Positions 63,772 through 64,000 of a stretch of 64,000 bases of DNA are shown piece by piece (position 1 is the first letter of the stretch; every line of letters starts with the position of its first letter). The notes under the pieces are model-generated. The model worked only from the letters and a program-made list of their open reading frames with translations. It searched no databases and was not told where the DNA came from. The position numbers and the translations under genes were made by a program. The stretch covers positions 13,435,017 to 13,499,016 of the forward strand of contig NC_084587.1 of the NCBI RefSeq assembly GCF_033807715.1, given 5' to 3'. This DNA is from Cololabis saira (taxonomy: Eukaryota > Chordata > Actinopteri > Beloniformes > Belonidae).

Positions 63772-64000
63772 TTGGTGTATTACAACTGACCGCAACGCTT
63801 GCTCATTCCATCTATTTGCCAATTTTTCACTTAGCCAGGATTGAACTCAGCTCCTGACAAGATGGCATCTGCCATAGGTGCAGAACAAAAAGTAAAACAA
63901 AACTTCTCTACACAGTAGCCTACAGTAGCCTATATGAAGAAAACGGACATGGGAGAAATGTAAAACTTCACATAAACGCCCAAGCTGTGACTCAAGCGAG

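Noticed and set aside
58142..64000. Search for adra1d exon 2 (TM7 and C-tail)
   Set aside because: No FWLGY..NP..YPCSS-like coding sequence found by reading; probably outside the window.

Overview
This window looks like ray-finned (teleost) fish genomic DNA. It is AT-rich and non-coding over most of its length, with vertebrate-style splicing, (CA)n/(TA)n/(GGAA)n microsatellites, tRNA-derived SINEs, fragments of non-LTR retrotransposons and a dense population of short inverted-repeat DNA transposons of the kinds typical of fish. No prokaryotic gene organisation, CRISPR array, rRNA or functional tRNA gene is visible. The species cannot be fixed from the sequence alone.

Only one host protein-coding unit is convincing: the first coding exon of an alpha-1 adrenergic receptor, best matched to subtype D (adra1d), at 57178-58135 on the + strand. 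It encodes the N-terminus through transmembrane helix 6 and ends at a splice donor in the glycine codon where alpha-1 receptor genes carry their conserved intron. The exon for helix 7 and the C-tail is not seen in the remaining 5.9 kb, so it probably lies beyond the window. An out-of-frame upstream ATG opens a 23-codon uORF that overlaps the receptor start.

The rest (1-57 kb and 58-64 kb) is intergenic or intronic sequence shaped by transposition. From left to right: a LINE 3' end (2.7 kb); a tRNA-SINE with a 14-bp target duplication (6.2-6.7 kb); a tandem-array element (7.2-9.3 kb); a PIF/Harbinger-like element carrying a duplicated foreign block (9.6-11.1 kb); hAT-like MITEs with 8-bp duplications at 12.6, 32.4, 37.8, 44.2 and 45.7 kb; a 1.24-kb foldback (16.4-17.6 kb); a microsatellite cluster containing two TTAA-flanked elements filled with purine repeats (18.8-21.9 kb); two copies of a LINE 3' region (21-22.5 and 30.1-31.3 kb) that differ by nested insertions; TA-flanked MITEs (39.1, 39.9 and 54.7 kb); a reverse-transcriptase pseudogene (47.2-48.0 kb); and a Tc1-like transposase pseudogene interrupted by a Harbinger-like MITE (49.6-51.5 kb). 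A third Harbinger-like copy lies in the receptor intron (63.2 kb).

The most informative feature is that the window holds its own controls. Paired filled and empty sites (21.0 vs 30.1 kb; 35.8 vs 43.1 kb) and a transposase frame that closes when an insert is removed let the insertion target and order of events be read directly from the sequence. Element class names rest on target duplications and termini that I can see, plus general knowledge of the superfamilies; no database search was possible.
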